Below, piece by piece: positions 1-5,963 of a DNA stretch of 9,862 bases. Below the pieces are notes generated by a model, which did no database searches, was not told the origin of the DNA, and was given only the letters and a program-made list of their open reading frames with translations. How positions within the stretch are numbered: the first letter of the stretch is position 1; each line of letters begins with the position of its first letter. The translations under genes and the position numbers were made by a program. Origin of the DNA: Clostridia bacterium (lineage in GTDB: Bacteria; Bacillota; Clostridia; Christensenellales; CAG-917); NCBI GenBank assembly GCA_017507205.1, contig JAFWBH010000211.1, positions 1-9,862 of the forward strand, in the 5' to 3' direction.

Positions 1-140
1 GCCTGCCTTTTTTCTTGCTCTAAGGGTCTTGTATTGTTGAAATCATACAGCTTTTCAAGGCACAAAAGTTGCTCCGACAATATGCTCTCATCAGTGGGCA
101 AATACAGCTTGCCACTATGCAAAATCTCATTCAAATCCAT
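1..140 (-). CDS. Sugar O-acetyltransferase (maltose/galactoside type), N-terminal part only
   Basis: Partial gene that enters from the left edge, so only about 46 N-terminal residues are visible. It starts MDLNEILHSGKLYLP and continues with LCLEKLYDFNNTRP followed by an EKR triad. This is the layout of the Mac (maltose acetyltransferase N-terminal) domain found in Maa, LacA and NodL proteins: a short helix, 'sGkLY', then a helix with 'YdfNntrP'. Family members transfer acetyl from acetyl-CoA to sugar hydroxyls through a left-handed beta-helix, which lies outside the window. The ATG at 138-140 is the natural start; it follows the copper-ATPase stop by 16 bases and has only a weak AAAG-like ribosome binding site. 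It may therefore be read from the ATPase transcript. A functional link between sugar acetylation and copper export is not evident; chance co-transcription is likely. The family call is fairly firm, the exact substrate unknown. Confidence 0.78.
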   Translation of the reverse strand, partial: MDLNEILHSGKLYLPTDESILSEQLLCLEKLYDFNNTRPLEQEKRQ

Positions 141-156
141 AATGCTTTATTTAATT

Positions 157-2724
157 TCAAGATGGATAGCCTTGCTCCTCGATGATAGATTTCAAGGTGG
201 TATTGTCAATTTCTTTGTCAAGCTTGATGACAGCAGTGCCACTTTCGTGAGATACTTCTGCACTCAAAACTCCGTCCAATGCTTCAAGAGTTTTGCGCAC
301 TCTGTTTTCACAATGCATACACATCATGCCTTCAATGACCATTGTCTTTTCCATAATCATATTCTCCTCACTTTCAACGATTTCTTTTTCATTGTTTTCT
401 GCGTTCAACTGACAACAACAGCAGTTTTCATTGCAATTTTCATTGTTTAAACCTTCTTTTCTGCCTTTTGCCTTGTCGCTTTTGATTTTGCCCATAAGGT
501 TCAAGCGAAGCGCATTGCCCACCACAAATACATCTGAAAGACTCATGGCAAGAGCACCTATCATGGGGCTAAGCTTCACTCCAACCGACACCAAAGCACC
601 TGCTGCAATTGGTATGCTGATGACGTTGTAGAAGAATGCCCAAAATAGATTTTGCTTGATGACCCTCAATGTATCACGAGAAAGCTGAATTGCCCTTGCG
701 ACTCCCATAAGATTGTCACCAATGACAACAACATCTGCTGCATCAATAGCCACGTCTGCACCTGCGCCGATGGCAATGCCAATGTCTGCTACGGTCAATG
801 CCAATGCATCGTTGACACCATCACCAACCATTGCGACCTTGCCCTTCTCCTGCAATGCCTTGATTTCCTTTTCCTTGCCGTCAGGAAGGACTCCTGCCAC
901 AACCTCGTCAATGGCAACCTCTTTGGCGATTGCCCTTGCAGTCACCTCATTGTCCCCGGTGAGCATAACCACCTTCAAGCCCATTTGGTGAAGCTTGTTT
1001 ACTGTTTCAATTGCGTCCTTTTTGATGGTGTCAGCCACTGCAATTATGCCTTGAAGCTTTCCGTCAGCCACAAAATACAAGGGTGTTTTTCCTTCCTCTG
1101 CCAATGTGTCTGCCAGCCTTTCTGTTTGGTCATCAATGGTGATATATTGGGATACAAATCTCTTGTTGCCACCATACAAAATCTGTCCATTTGCCTTTGC
1201 AGTCAAGCCATTGCCTGCAAATGCCTCAAAATCGCTGACTGGATAAGGTGTCATATTTTCATCCTCACCCTTGGCAACAATTGCCCTTGCAAGAGGATGC
1301 TCACTCATTTGTTCAATAGAAAATGCTGTCAAAAGCAGTTCTCTTTCAGTGACATCTGCCACAGGATATACGCCAACAACCTGAGGTCTGCCCTCTGTGA
1401 TTGTGCCAGTCTTGTCAAGAGCAACGATCTGCACCTTGCCTGTTTCTTCAAGAGATGTTGCAGTCTTGAAAAGCACATTCATCCTTGCGCCCTTGCCTGT
1501 GCCAACCATAATGGCAACAGGTGTTGCAAGTCCCAAAGCACAAGGACAGGATATGACCAATACAGAAATTGCACGAATAAGCGAGAAGCCAAAGGATTCT
1601 CCCACTGCCAACCAAATGATAAGGGTCAAAAGTGCTATGCCGAGGACCACAGGCACAAACACTCCTGCCACCTTGTCAGCAAGCTTGGCTATTGGAGCTT
1701 TTGTTCCACTTGCCTCACTGACCATACGGATGATTTGTGAAAGGGTTGTATCCTCGCCAACACGTGTTGCAACGCACTTGATATATCCAAATGTATTCAT
1801 AGTGCCAGCCGACACCCTATCACCTATCTCCTTGTCAGAGGGTATACTCTCCCCTGTCAGCGCCGACTCATTGACTGCACTGTGTCCTTCAATCACCTCA
1901 CCATCAACTGGAATTTGCTCTCCCGGACGGACGACAAATATATCTCCCACTGCCACTGCACTAATGTCAACCACCATTTCAATGCCGTCACGAATGACCG
2001 TTGCTGTTTTGGGTGCAAGACTCATAAGTCCTTCAAGGGCGCTTGTAGTCTTGCCCTTTGCCCTTGCTTCAAGCATCTTGCCTATGGTGATGAGAGCAAG
2101 AATCATACCTGCCGACTCAAAATACAGCTCGTGGAGATTGGCTGTTGCAGATTGAATATTGCCATCGTTTTGTTGCAAGCCTATCATCACCGTCACATAA
2201 ACGCTATATCCAAAGGATGCCAAGGAGCCAAGAGCAACAAGAGTGTCCATATTGGGTGCCTTGTGAAAAACCCCCTTCACTCCATTGACAAAGAACTTGC
2301 CGTTGAGGACCATAACCACAAGAGCAAGGGACATTTGTATACAGGATATTGCAAGAGGATTGCTTTCAAGGCTTTGAGGCAAGGGGAAGCCCCACATATT
2401 ATGCCCCATTGATAGATACATAAGTGCCACAAGAATGACTGCCGACACCACGACTCTTGCAATAAGCCACTTTTCATTGCGATTGATTTTGCCCCTTTCC
2501 TTTTTGGCTATATCGGGGGTGCTGTCAACCATAAGACTTGCAGAATATCCTGCCTTTTCAACAGCCTTTATAACCTCATCGGCAGAAATGTCACCGACAA
2601 CAATCATAGAATTTGTGAGCAAATTGACAGCACAGGACTCCACTCCGTCAAGAGAGGACACTGCCTTTTCAACACGCGCGCTACAAGCAGCACAGCTCAT
2701 TCCATTCACAATATATTTCGTCAT
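157..2724 (-). CDS. copA: Copper-exporting P1B-type ATPase with fused C-terminal CopZ-like domain
   Basis: An 855-residue membrane pump that uses ATP to export Cu(I). The N-terminal heavy-metal-associated domain has GMSCAAC at residues 8-14. The actuator TGES is at 290-293, the membrane metal site CPC at 393-395, the phosphorylated aspartate D437 in DKTGT, the SEHP nucleotide-binding motif at 474-477, and GDGVNDA at 634-640. TM7 carries YN (699-700) and TM8 carries MSLSDVFVVGNALR (727-740), the pattern of Cu(I) rather than Zn/Cd pumps, although Asp replaces a Ser often found after MSxS. After TM8 comes a polar linker with Cys at 764 and 768-771, then a complete second metal-binding domain with MMCMHC at 800-805. 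The ATG at 2722-2724 has GAGG four bases upstream. Typical CopA is about 750-800 residues; the excess is the CopZ-like tail. No CsoR or CopY regulator gene is in the window. Confidence 0.95.
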   Translation of the reverse strand: MTKYIVNGMSCAACSARVEKAVSSLDGVESCAVNLLTNSMIVVGDISADEVIKAVEKAGYSASLMVDSTPDIAKKERGKINRNEKWLIARVVVSAVILVALMYLSMGHNMWGFPLPQSLESNPLAISCIQMSLALVVMVLNGKFFVNGVKGVFHKAPNMDTLVALGSLASFGYSVYVTVMIGLQQNDGNIQSATANLHELYFESAGMILALITIGKMLEARAKGKTTSALEGLMSLAPKTATVIRDGIEMVVDISAVAVGDIFVVRPGEQIPVDGEVIEGHSAVNESALTGESIPSDKEIGDRVSAGTMNTFGYIKCVATRVGEDTTLSQIIRMVSEASGTKAPIAKLADKVAGVFVPVVLGIALLTLIIWLAVGESFGFSLIRAISVLVISCPCALGLATPVAIMVGTGKGARMNVLFKTATSLEETGKVQIVALDKTGTITEGRPQVVGVYPVADVTERELLLTAFSIEQMSEHPLARAIVAKGEDENMTPYPVSDFEAFAGNGLTAKANGQILYGGNKRFVSQYITIDDQTERLADTLAEEGKTPLYFVADGKLQGIIAVADTIKKDAIETVNKLHQMGLKVVMLTGDNEVTARAIAKEVAIDEVVAGVLPDGKEKEIKALQEKGKVAMVGDGVNDALALTVADIGIAIGAGADVAIDAADVVVIGDNLMGVARAIQLSRDTLRVIKQNLFWAFFYNVISIPIAAGALVSVGVKLSPMIGALAMSLSDVFVVGNALRLNLMGKIKSDKAKGRKEGLNNENCNENCCCCQLNAENNEKEIVESEENMIMEKTMVIEGMMCMHCENRVRKTLEALDGVLSAEVSHESGTAVIKLDKEIDNTTLKSIIEEQGYPS
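352..369 (-). promoter_or_regulatory. Internal ribosome binding site before the CopZ-like tail of copA
   Basis: Inside copA the codons for Ser-Glu-Glu-Asn-Met contain GAGGAG (364-369), followed by ATG at 358-360 (3-base gap) and an in-frame ATG at 352-354 (9-base gap, close to optimal). Translation from the second ATG would give a 65-residue protein, MEKTMVIEGMMCMHCENRV onward, ending at the copA stop. That is a complete heavy-metal-associated domain the size of a free CopZ copper chaperone. What is seen is the site and its spacing; that it is used is inference. It could equally be a relic of a separate copZ gene that fused in frame to copA. Confidence 0.5.
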
Positions 2725-2743
2725 AAAACCTCAGCTTCAATTT

Positions 2744-2784
2744 AATCTATAATATAGATTATACCTTTTTCACCAAAAAATCAA
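2744..2784 (-). promoter_or_regulatory. copA promoter with overlapping palindromic operator candidate
   Basis: On the minus strand a TATAAT -10 box (2758-2763) is preceded by TTGATT (2779-2784) with a short 15-base spacer. Immediately downstream, and overlapping the end of the -10, lies a perfect inverted repeat with arms AATCTATA and TATAGATT (2744-2751 and 2753-2760) around one base. A repressor bound there would cover the transcription start. It does not match the TACANNTGTA CopY box, and no regulator gene is present to name a partner. Confidence 0.55.
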
Positions 2785-2803
2785 GGCAGAAAAGCACAAA
2801 ATA

Positions 2804-2828
2804 AAAATCCGTCAGTCAGACGGATTTT
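2804..2828 (-). terminator. Rho-independent terminator of the zinc-ribbon membrane protein gene
   Basis: Ten-base-pair perfect stem (AAAATCCGTC at 2804-2813 with its complement at 2819-2828) around a five-base loop. On the minus strand it is followed by a T-rich run. It lies 30 bases after the stop of the 2859..3326 gene and directly before the copA promoter, so it insulates the two units. Confidence 0.85.
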
Positions 2829-2858
2829 CAATTATTACTATATTTGACTATGCTTGCC

Positions 2859-3326
2859 TCATTCCTTTACGATTGTGCCACCACAATATGGGCAGTGGGT
2901 GGATGTAGGGGGCAAAGCCCTGCCACAATACTCACAACGGCTCTCTTTTGGTGGTTCTATCGGCTTCAATTCCTCTCCGTCAAAGATATATCCCTTGATG
3001 TAGCCCTTCTTCATACTGCGTCTTATGGACTCGGCTGTTGTGCCATATGCCGTGTGGACATACATTGAGATGTCATTTACTGTGGTCAGGTGACAGTTGA
3101 CAACAGCATCAACAACCCTCACATCACGAGAAGCACCACCCAGTGCCAATGCGTAAAAGGTTATGCCAAAGAAGCCGTGTATAAACACCACAAGACAAAC
3201 TGCCATAAGCCAAGTGATGTCGTTTATTGCAGAAAGAATAAGCCCAGGCAATGCCCCGACCGTTGTGATTGCTGTAAGTATGACCACGGCAAGCCAAATG
3301 CTTTTTGATTGTTTTGCCTTTTTCAT
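2859..3326 (-). CDS. Small two-TM membrane protein with C-terminal zinc ribbon
   Basis: A 155-residue protein not recognised as a named gene. Two hydrophobic segments (about residues 10-32 and 38-62) form a membrane hairpin. A cytoplasmic stretch (about 68-118) follows, whose pattern TTVNDIS...TTAESIRRSMKKGYIKGYIFDGEEL resembles a small winged-helix-like fold (inferred). The C-terminus is a zinc ribbon with CEYC at 131-134 and CPYC at 145-148. Proteins of this build are common hypotheticals in Clostridia. The ATG at 3324-3326 is chosen because GGAGG lies five bases upstream at 3332-3336; an in-frame TTG four codons earlier would sit on that site. The gene has its own promoter and terminator and looks monocistronic. 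Zinc binding is inferred from the four cysteines; there is no evidence tying it to the copper ATPase downstream. Confidence 0.85.
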   Translation of the reverse strand: MKKAKQSKSIWLAVVILTAITTVGALPGLILSAINDITWLMAVCLVVFIHGFFGITFYALALGGASRDVRVVDAVVNCHLTTVNDISMYVHTAYGTTAESIRRSMKKGYIKGYIFDGEELKPIEPPKESRCEYCGRALPPTSTHCPYCGGTIVKE

Positions 3327-3347
3327 TGTTGCCTCCAAATCAAAACC

Positions 3348-3376
3348 ATTATATCAACAATAATTTCAAAAATCAA
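3348..3376 (-). promoter_or_regulatory. Promoter of the zinc-ribbon membrane protein gene
   Basis: TTGATT (3371-3376), 17-base spacer, TATAAT (3348-3353) on the minus strand, 21 bases upstream of the chosen ATG. Near-consensus sigma-70/sigma-A spacing. Confidence 0.75.
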
Positions 3377-3390
3377 GATACTATAACAAA

Positions 3391-3411
3391 ATCGCTCACA
3401 ATGTGAGCGAT
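3391..3411 (-). terminator. Terminator-like hairpin closing the transporter/SDR operon
   Basis: Inverted repeat ATCGCTCACA (3391-3400) and TGTGAGCGAT (3402-3411). On the minus strand it is preceded by A/T-rich sequence and followed by TTTTGTTATAG, a modest U tract. It separates the SDR operon from the promoter of the next gene. The orientation fits termination of minus-strand transcription; the U tract is weaker than at the other terminators here. Confidence 0.6.
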
Positions 3412-3424
3412 AATATACTCATTT

Positions 3425-3544
3425 TCAGTTCAATATAGTAAAGCCGTATCTTTCAGCCACCCTCACCATATTCTGTCTGCCAACAGAATTCATTGTATGG
3501 AATCTGAGTGGGAAATCCTTTGCCTCTGCTCTACCCAAACTTTC
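3425..3544 (-). pseudogene. Possible small ORF or frameshifted remnant after the SDR gene
   Basis: Just after the SDR stop an ATG (3542-3544) has an AAGGA ribosome-binding-like sequence eight bases upstream, but its frame closes after 18 codons. A neighbouring frame is open from before the SDR stop down to a TGA at 3425-3427 and reads ...AEAKDFPLRFHTMNSVGRQN..., ending YGFTILN. A one-base gain near the TTTGGG run at 3534-3539 would join the ATG to this frame and give a roughly 40-residue protein. In-frame starts as it stands are a TTG at 3536-3538 (37 residues) or an ATG at 3491-3493 (22 residues), neither with a good ribosome binding site. No family is recognised. It could be non-coding 3' leader of the terminator. 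Confidence 0.25.
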
Positions 3545-3548
3545 ATAT

Positions 3549-4202
3549 TTAATCCTTCCACACAAAGTTGTAGTTGATTGCCTCTCCCCCGTCAACAAGT
3601 ATGCTTTGACCTGTGCAGAACCTGTTGGTCATTGTAAGAAAATATGCCCAATCTGCCATTTCCTCTGCTGTTGCCCATCTTCTCAAGGGTGTTTCATCCA
3701 TAATTTCTGCCCAAAGCTCTGGATCATTGATGACAGGAGCATTGAGTGGTGTGATGACGCCACCGGGGTCAAGGCTGTTGCAGGTTGCACCAAACTTTGC
3801 CACACGGACTGCGACATTCTTGGTGTATGCCAAAAGTCCTGCCTTGCTTGCACAATATTCAGGAAATTCTGCACCTGTATGGGCACTGGCTGAGCCTATA
3901 TTCAAAATGGATACGATATCCTTCTGCACACCATATTTTTCTGTGATATGAATCACTGCCTTCAAATTGGTGTCAATGTCCTGCTCATTTTGGGTGCCGG
4001 CATTGTTGATGAGAATATTTACAGCATCTATTTGGGGCAAATGCTCTTTATCGCAGACATCACATCTGTGATGAACATAGTTTTTGTCCTCTATGGTTGC
4101 CTCTTGTCGGTCTATACCAATCACATTGTGACCTTCTTTTAAAAATCTTTCTGCAATGGCCTTGCCTATGCCTTGAGATGTGCCTGTAATTAAAATCTTC
4201 AT
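3549..4202 (-). CDS. Short-chain dehydrogenase/reductase (SDR), substrate unknown
   Basis: A 217-residue Rossmann-fold NAD(P)-dependent oxidoreductase of the classical SDR type. TGTSQGIG (residues 6-13) is the dinucleotide-binding loop. NNAG is at 66-69, a catalytic Ser lies in GSASA (104 or 106), and YCASK at 116-120 supplies the catalytic Tyr116 and Lys120. DPGGVITP is at 145-152, and the C-terminal CTGQSILVDGGEA (196-208) is the usual last strand. It is shorter than the typical 245-260 residues, mainly because the segment before NNAG is reduced, but it looks intact. Its ATG overlaps the transporter stop (ATGA), and a GGAGG site lies within the last transporter codons, so it is translationally coupled to the VUT transporter and should share its riboswitch. 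Asp31, after the second strand, hints at NAD rather than NADP preference (weak). The substrate cannot be read from sequence. Confidence 0.9.
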   Translation of the reverse strand: MKILITGTSQGIGKAIAERFLKEGHNVIGIDRQEATIEDKNYVHHRCDVCDKEHLPQIDAVNILINNAGTQNEQDIDTNLKAVIHITEKYGVQKDIVSILNIGSASAHTGAEFPEYCASKAGLLAYTKNVAVRVAKFGATCNSLDPGGVITPLNAPVINDPELWAEIMDETPLRRWATAEEMADWAYFLTMTNRFCTGQSILVDGGEAINYNFVWKD

Positions 4203-4948
4203 TGTATGCCTCCACTTATAAATTCAAAATATTGTGCGCCTACATTTTGACTGCGCCACCTTTTGATAACCTTATAGCCAATGGGTGAGAAAAAGATTTC
4301 CATAATAAGCTCTGCAACAGCGCCTGTCAATGCGCACAGGGTGCATTGGACTGCCGTCCAAGAAAATCCATCCCAGAATATTGGCGCAAAAGCCATAAAC
4401 ACCAGCATTGAGAATATTAGATTGTCCACAAACTGACCTATAAAGGTTGATATGTATGTCTGTGTTGCGTATGCAAGCTTTCCGTTGGGATTTTTGCGAA
4501 ATGCTTTGCCAATGAGCCAGTGGAGAATGTTGTTGAGCAATGCTGACACCACAAATGCGATGGTGCTACTGAGCAAAATAAACCAAGTGCCACCAAGCAG
4601 GCTGTTGAGGGCAGTATAATCGCTGGCGTCTGACGGAATCACGCTTGCCACATAAAATATCAAGCATGTAAGCAGGTTTATGGCAGAAGCAAGTATAACC
4701 ACCTTGTTTGACGCCTTTGGCCCAAAATATTTGGTGATAATGTCCATACACATAAAAGACAGCCAAGATATCAAAATCCCACCATCTAATGCGATGTATT
4801 CATTTTGAACAAGGGTTTTGTTGGCAAGCAAATTCATTGAAATAACACTGACCACAAAAAGAGATACCACTGCAGATGGTATGCTTCTGAAAAGCAATGT
4901 CGTTTCGGTTTTTTCTCGCCTCAACCAGCCTTTGAAGGATTCCTTCAT
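4199..4948 (-). CDS. VUT/YhhQ-family transporter, probable queuosine-precursor importer
   Basis: A 249-residue integral membrane protein with about six hydrophobic segments (roughly 26-46, 56-72, 82-104, 120-146, 160-190, 200-224). Family signatures are SMNLLANK (37-44), MDIITKYFGPKAS (68-80) in the second helix, and the polar helix YISTFIGQFVDNLIF (165-179). These match the Vut_1 family, whose E. coli member YhhQ takes up preQ0/preQ1; members elsewhere import other queuosine precursors. The ATG at 4946-4948 is chosen because AGGAGA sits five bases upstream. A ten-codon longer frame would start inside the terminator stem and is rejected. The leader carries a promoter, a preQ1-I-like aptamer and a terminator, which independently supports the substrate. 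Which precursor (preQ0, preQ1, queuine or queuosine) is imported cannot be told. Confidence 0.88.
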   Translation of the reverse strand: MKESFKGWLRREKTETTLLFRSIPSAVVSLFVVSVISMNLLANKTLVQNEYIALDGGILISWLSFMCMDIITKYFGPKASNKVVILASAINLLTCLIFYVASVIPSDASDYTALNSLLGGTWFILLSSTIAFVVSALLNNILHWLIGKAFRKNPNGKLAYATQTYISTFIGQFVDNLIFSMLVFMAFAPIFWDGFSWTAVQCTLCALTGAVAELIMEIFFSPIGYKVIKRWRSQNVGAQYFEFISGGIQ

Positions 4949-4959
4949 CTTCTCTCCTA

Positions 4960-4990
4960 AATAAAAATGACCTTGCAAAACGCAAGGCCA
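4960..4990 (-). terminator. Intrinsic terminator in the leader of the VUT transporter (riboswitch expression platform)
   Basis: Nine-base-pair stem (4968-4976 with 4982-4990, one G-U pair in the minus-strand RNA), five-base loop, followed on the minus strand by TTTTTATTT. It ends only a few bases before the AGGAGA site of the transporter gene. A strong terminator between promoter and start codon is the hallmark of attenuation and is expected to be controlled by the aptamer just upstream. Confidence 0.88.
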
Positions 4991-5012
4991 CCAATGTCAA
5001 GCTTTATAGTAG

Positions 5013-5055
5013 TCCTGGTTTTGTTTAATGACAGGATGGTACAAACGAACTGTCA
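5013..5055 (-). promoter_or_regulatory. preQ1-I-like riboswitch aptamer
   Basis: The minus-strand leader has a six-base-pair P1 (TGACAG at 5050-5055, CTGTCA at 5029-5034). The loop begins TTCG, holds GTACC and ends with a C directly before the 3' P1 strand, where the ligand-pairing cytosine sits in known preQ1-I aptamers. After P1 comes an A-rich stretch, TTAAACAAAACCAGG, which nearly repeats the tail of the Thermoanaerobacter tengcongensis preQ1-I aptamer (TTAACAAAACAAGG, from memory). The loop-tail pairing (P2) is weak here, TTTG with CAGG including two wobbles, so the call rests on the pattern and the context: predicted transcription starts at the aptamer edge, a terminator follows, and a VUT transporter is downstream. 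Class II and III preQ1 folds fit less well. Confidence 0.66.
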
Positions 5056-5063
5056 GTGGAATA

Positions 5064-5092
5064 ACTATACCACAATCAAAAATAAATTTCAA
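5064..5092 (-). promoter_or_regulatory. Promoter of the riboswitch-VUT-SDR operon
   Basis: TTGAAA (5087-5092), 17-base spacer, TATAGT (5064-5069). Transcription should begin around 5055-5058, exactly at the 5' edge of the aptamer. The rest of the gap up to the next gene (5093-5227) is plain A+T-rich sequence in which I see nothing further. Confidence 0.75.
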
Positions 5093-5227
5093 CTTTTTTC
5101 CTATGATAAAAAATTTTATGCCCATTTCAAAGGTGTATTTTCAAAAAGCAGGATTTAAAATCGCAGTTTACATACATACGTAAAATCAATATCAACAAAA
5201 TACATAAATTCACAACCATATTAATGA

Positions 5228-5256
5228 TTGAAAATTTGACACCCCTGTGATACAAT
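5228..5256 (+). promoter_or_regulatory. Promoter of the GNAT gene at 5287
   Basis: TTGAAA (5228-5233), 17-base spacer, TACAAT (5251-5256), about 30 bases before the ATG. A TTGACA at 5236-5241 is also present but lacks a -10 at the right distance. Confidence 0.6.
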
Positions 5257-5286
5257 TAATCAAACATATTAAAATTTGATTGGGTT

Positions 5287-5802
5287 ATGAATATGATGAC
5301 ATACCGACTCCCCACAATAGCCGATGAATACATTTTGAAGGAATATGTGCAGGAACATTTTGACAACAATGAAAATCGTATCAGTGCAAGCCATGCTTTT
5401 ACAAGCACCGAGTTTTCTGTTTGGGTTGAAAAGATACAAAATAGTGCTTTGATTGGCGATGAGGACTTTGGAAAATTCTTTGCTTTTCTTTGCTTTGACA
5501 ATGACAGACTTGTGGGTCTATTGAGCATACGCTATCAAATGCCCGAAAGCATGTCCTTAAAGTATGGTGACATCGGCTACGGAGTAAGACCTACCGAAAG
5601 AAAAAAAGGCTATGCCACCGCTATGCTTCGACATGCTTTGTCTGTCTGCAAAGAAAAAGGACTAAACAGCGTTTTGCTCTCCTGCTATACGGACAATCTG
5701 GCATCCTCCGCCACCATTAAAAAATGCGGTGGTGTGTTAATTGACGAAAACGACATATACAGCGAGGGCAAACTCAGTCAATATTATTCAATACAACTCT
5801 AA
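5287..5802 (+). CDS. GNAT-family N-acetyltransferase
   Basis: A 171-residue acetyl-CoA-dependent N-acetyltransferase. The conserved core is clear. Strand 4 reads DIGYGVRP (95-102). The acetyl-CoA pyrophosphate loop is RKKGYATAM (105-113), matching R/QxxGxG/A. A helix ALSVCKEKGL follows, then the strand SVLLSCYTDNLASSATIKKCGG (128-149), in which the Asn and the helix after it contact the cofactor. The N-terminal half is acidic and variable, typical of small-molecule or peptide acetylating members, so the substrate is unknown. The ribosome binding site is weak (GGG about nine bases upstream); ATGs at residues 3 and 4 are alternative starts. The gene is divergent from the riboswitch operon and followed by a small inverted repeat (5802-5819) without a U tract. 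Confidence 0.88.
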   Translation: MNMMTYRLPTIADEYILKEYVQEHFDNNENRISASHAFTSTEFSVWVEKIQNSALIGDEDFGKFFAFLCFDNDRLVGLLSIRYQMPESMSLKYGDIGYGVRPTERKKGYATAMLRHALSVCKEKGLNSVLLSCYTDNLASSATIKKCGGVLIDENDIYSEGKLSQYYSIQL

Positions 5803-5851
5803 ACGAAATTTCATTCGTTGAAAATAAAGGTTCTATATAAGAGGACAATAT

Positions 5852-5938
5852 ATGAACAACTTCAATTTTTATGCACCAACCTATTTTGCATTTGGCAAAA
5901 GCAAAGAGGCAGAGGCAATTTGTAGACTTGCCCTCTAA
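5852..5938 (+). pseudogene. Truncated 5' end of an iron-type alcohol dehydrogenase gene
   Basis: A 28-codon frame begins MNNFNFYAPTYFAFGKSKE, which is the start of butanol dehydrogenase/YqhD-like iron-containing alcohol dehydrogenases (MNNFxxYxPTxxxFGKG-type opening), then runs into unrelated residues and a stop at 5936-5938. Family members have about 380-390 residues, so over 90% of the gene is missing. It still has a good ribosome binding site (GAGG seven bases before the ATG). The bidirectional terminator of the neighbouring hydrolase gene follows within 30 bases, so a deletion probably fused the remnant to that site. A functional 28-residue peptide is possible but unlikely. Confidence 0.7.
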
Positions 5939-5963
5939 TTATTCAACTCTCAAATCCAAACAA

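Noticed and set aside
652..1740. Long open frame of 362 codons on the plus strand inside copA.
   Set aside because: It is antisense to the unmistakable copper ATPase, has no ribosome binding site, and its Cys/His/Asn-rich composition is that of a shadow frame. The same holds for the plus-strand frames at 713..991, 1397..2155 and 1882..2412.
3391..3411. Resemblance of GCTCACAATGTGAGC to a lac or CRP operator.
   Set aside because: The half-sites are in the opposite order to a CRP box, the arms are separated by one base, and the location at an operon end fits a terminator hairpin better.
4949..4978. Ten-codon N-terminal extension of the VUT transporter.
   Set aside because: It would start inside the leader terminator stem and run through its U tract and the AGGAGA site; the ATG at 4948 has correct spacing to that site.
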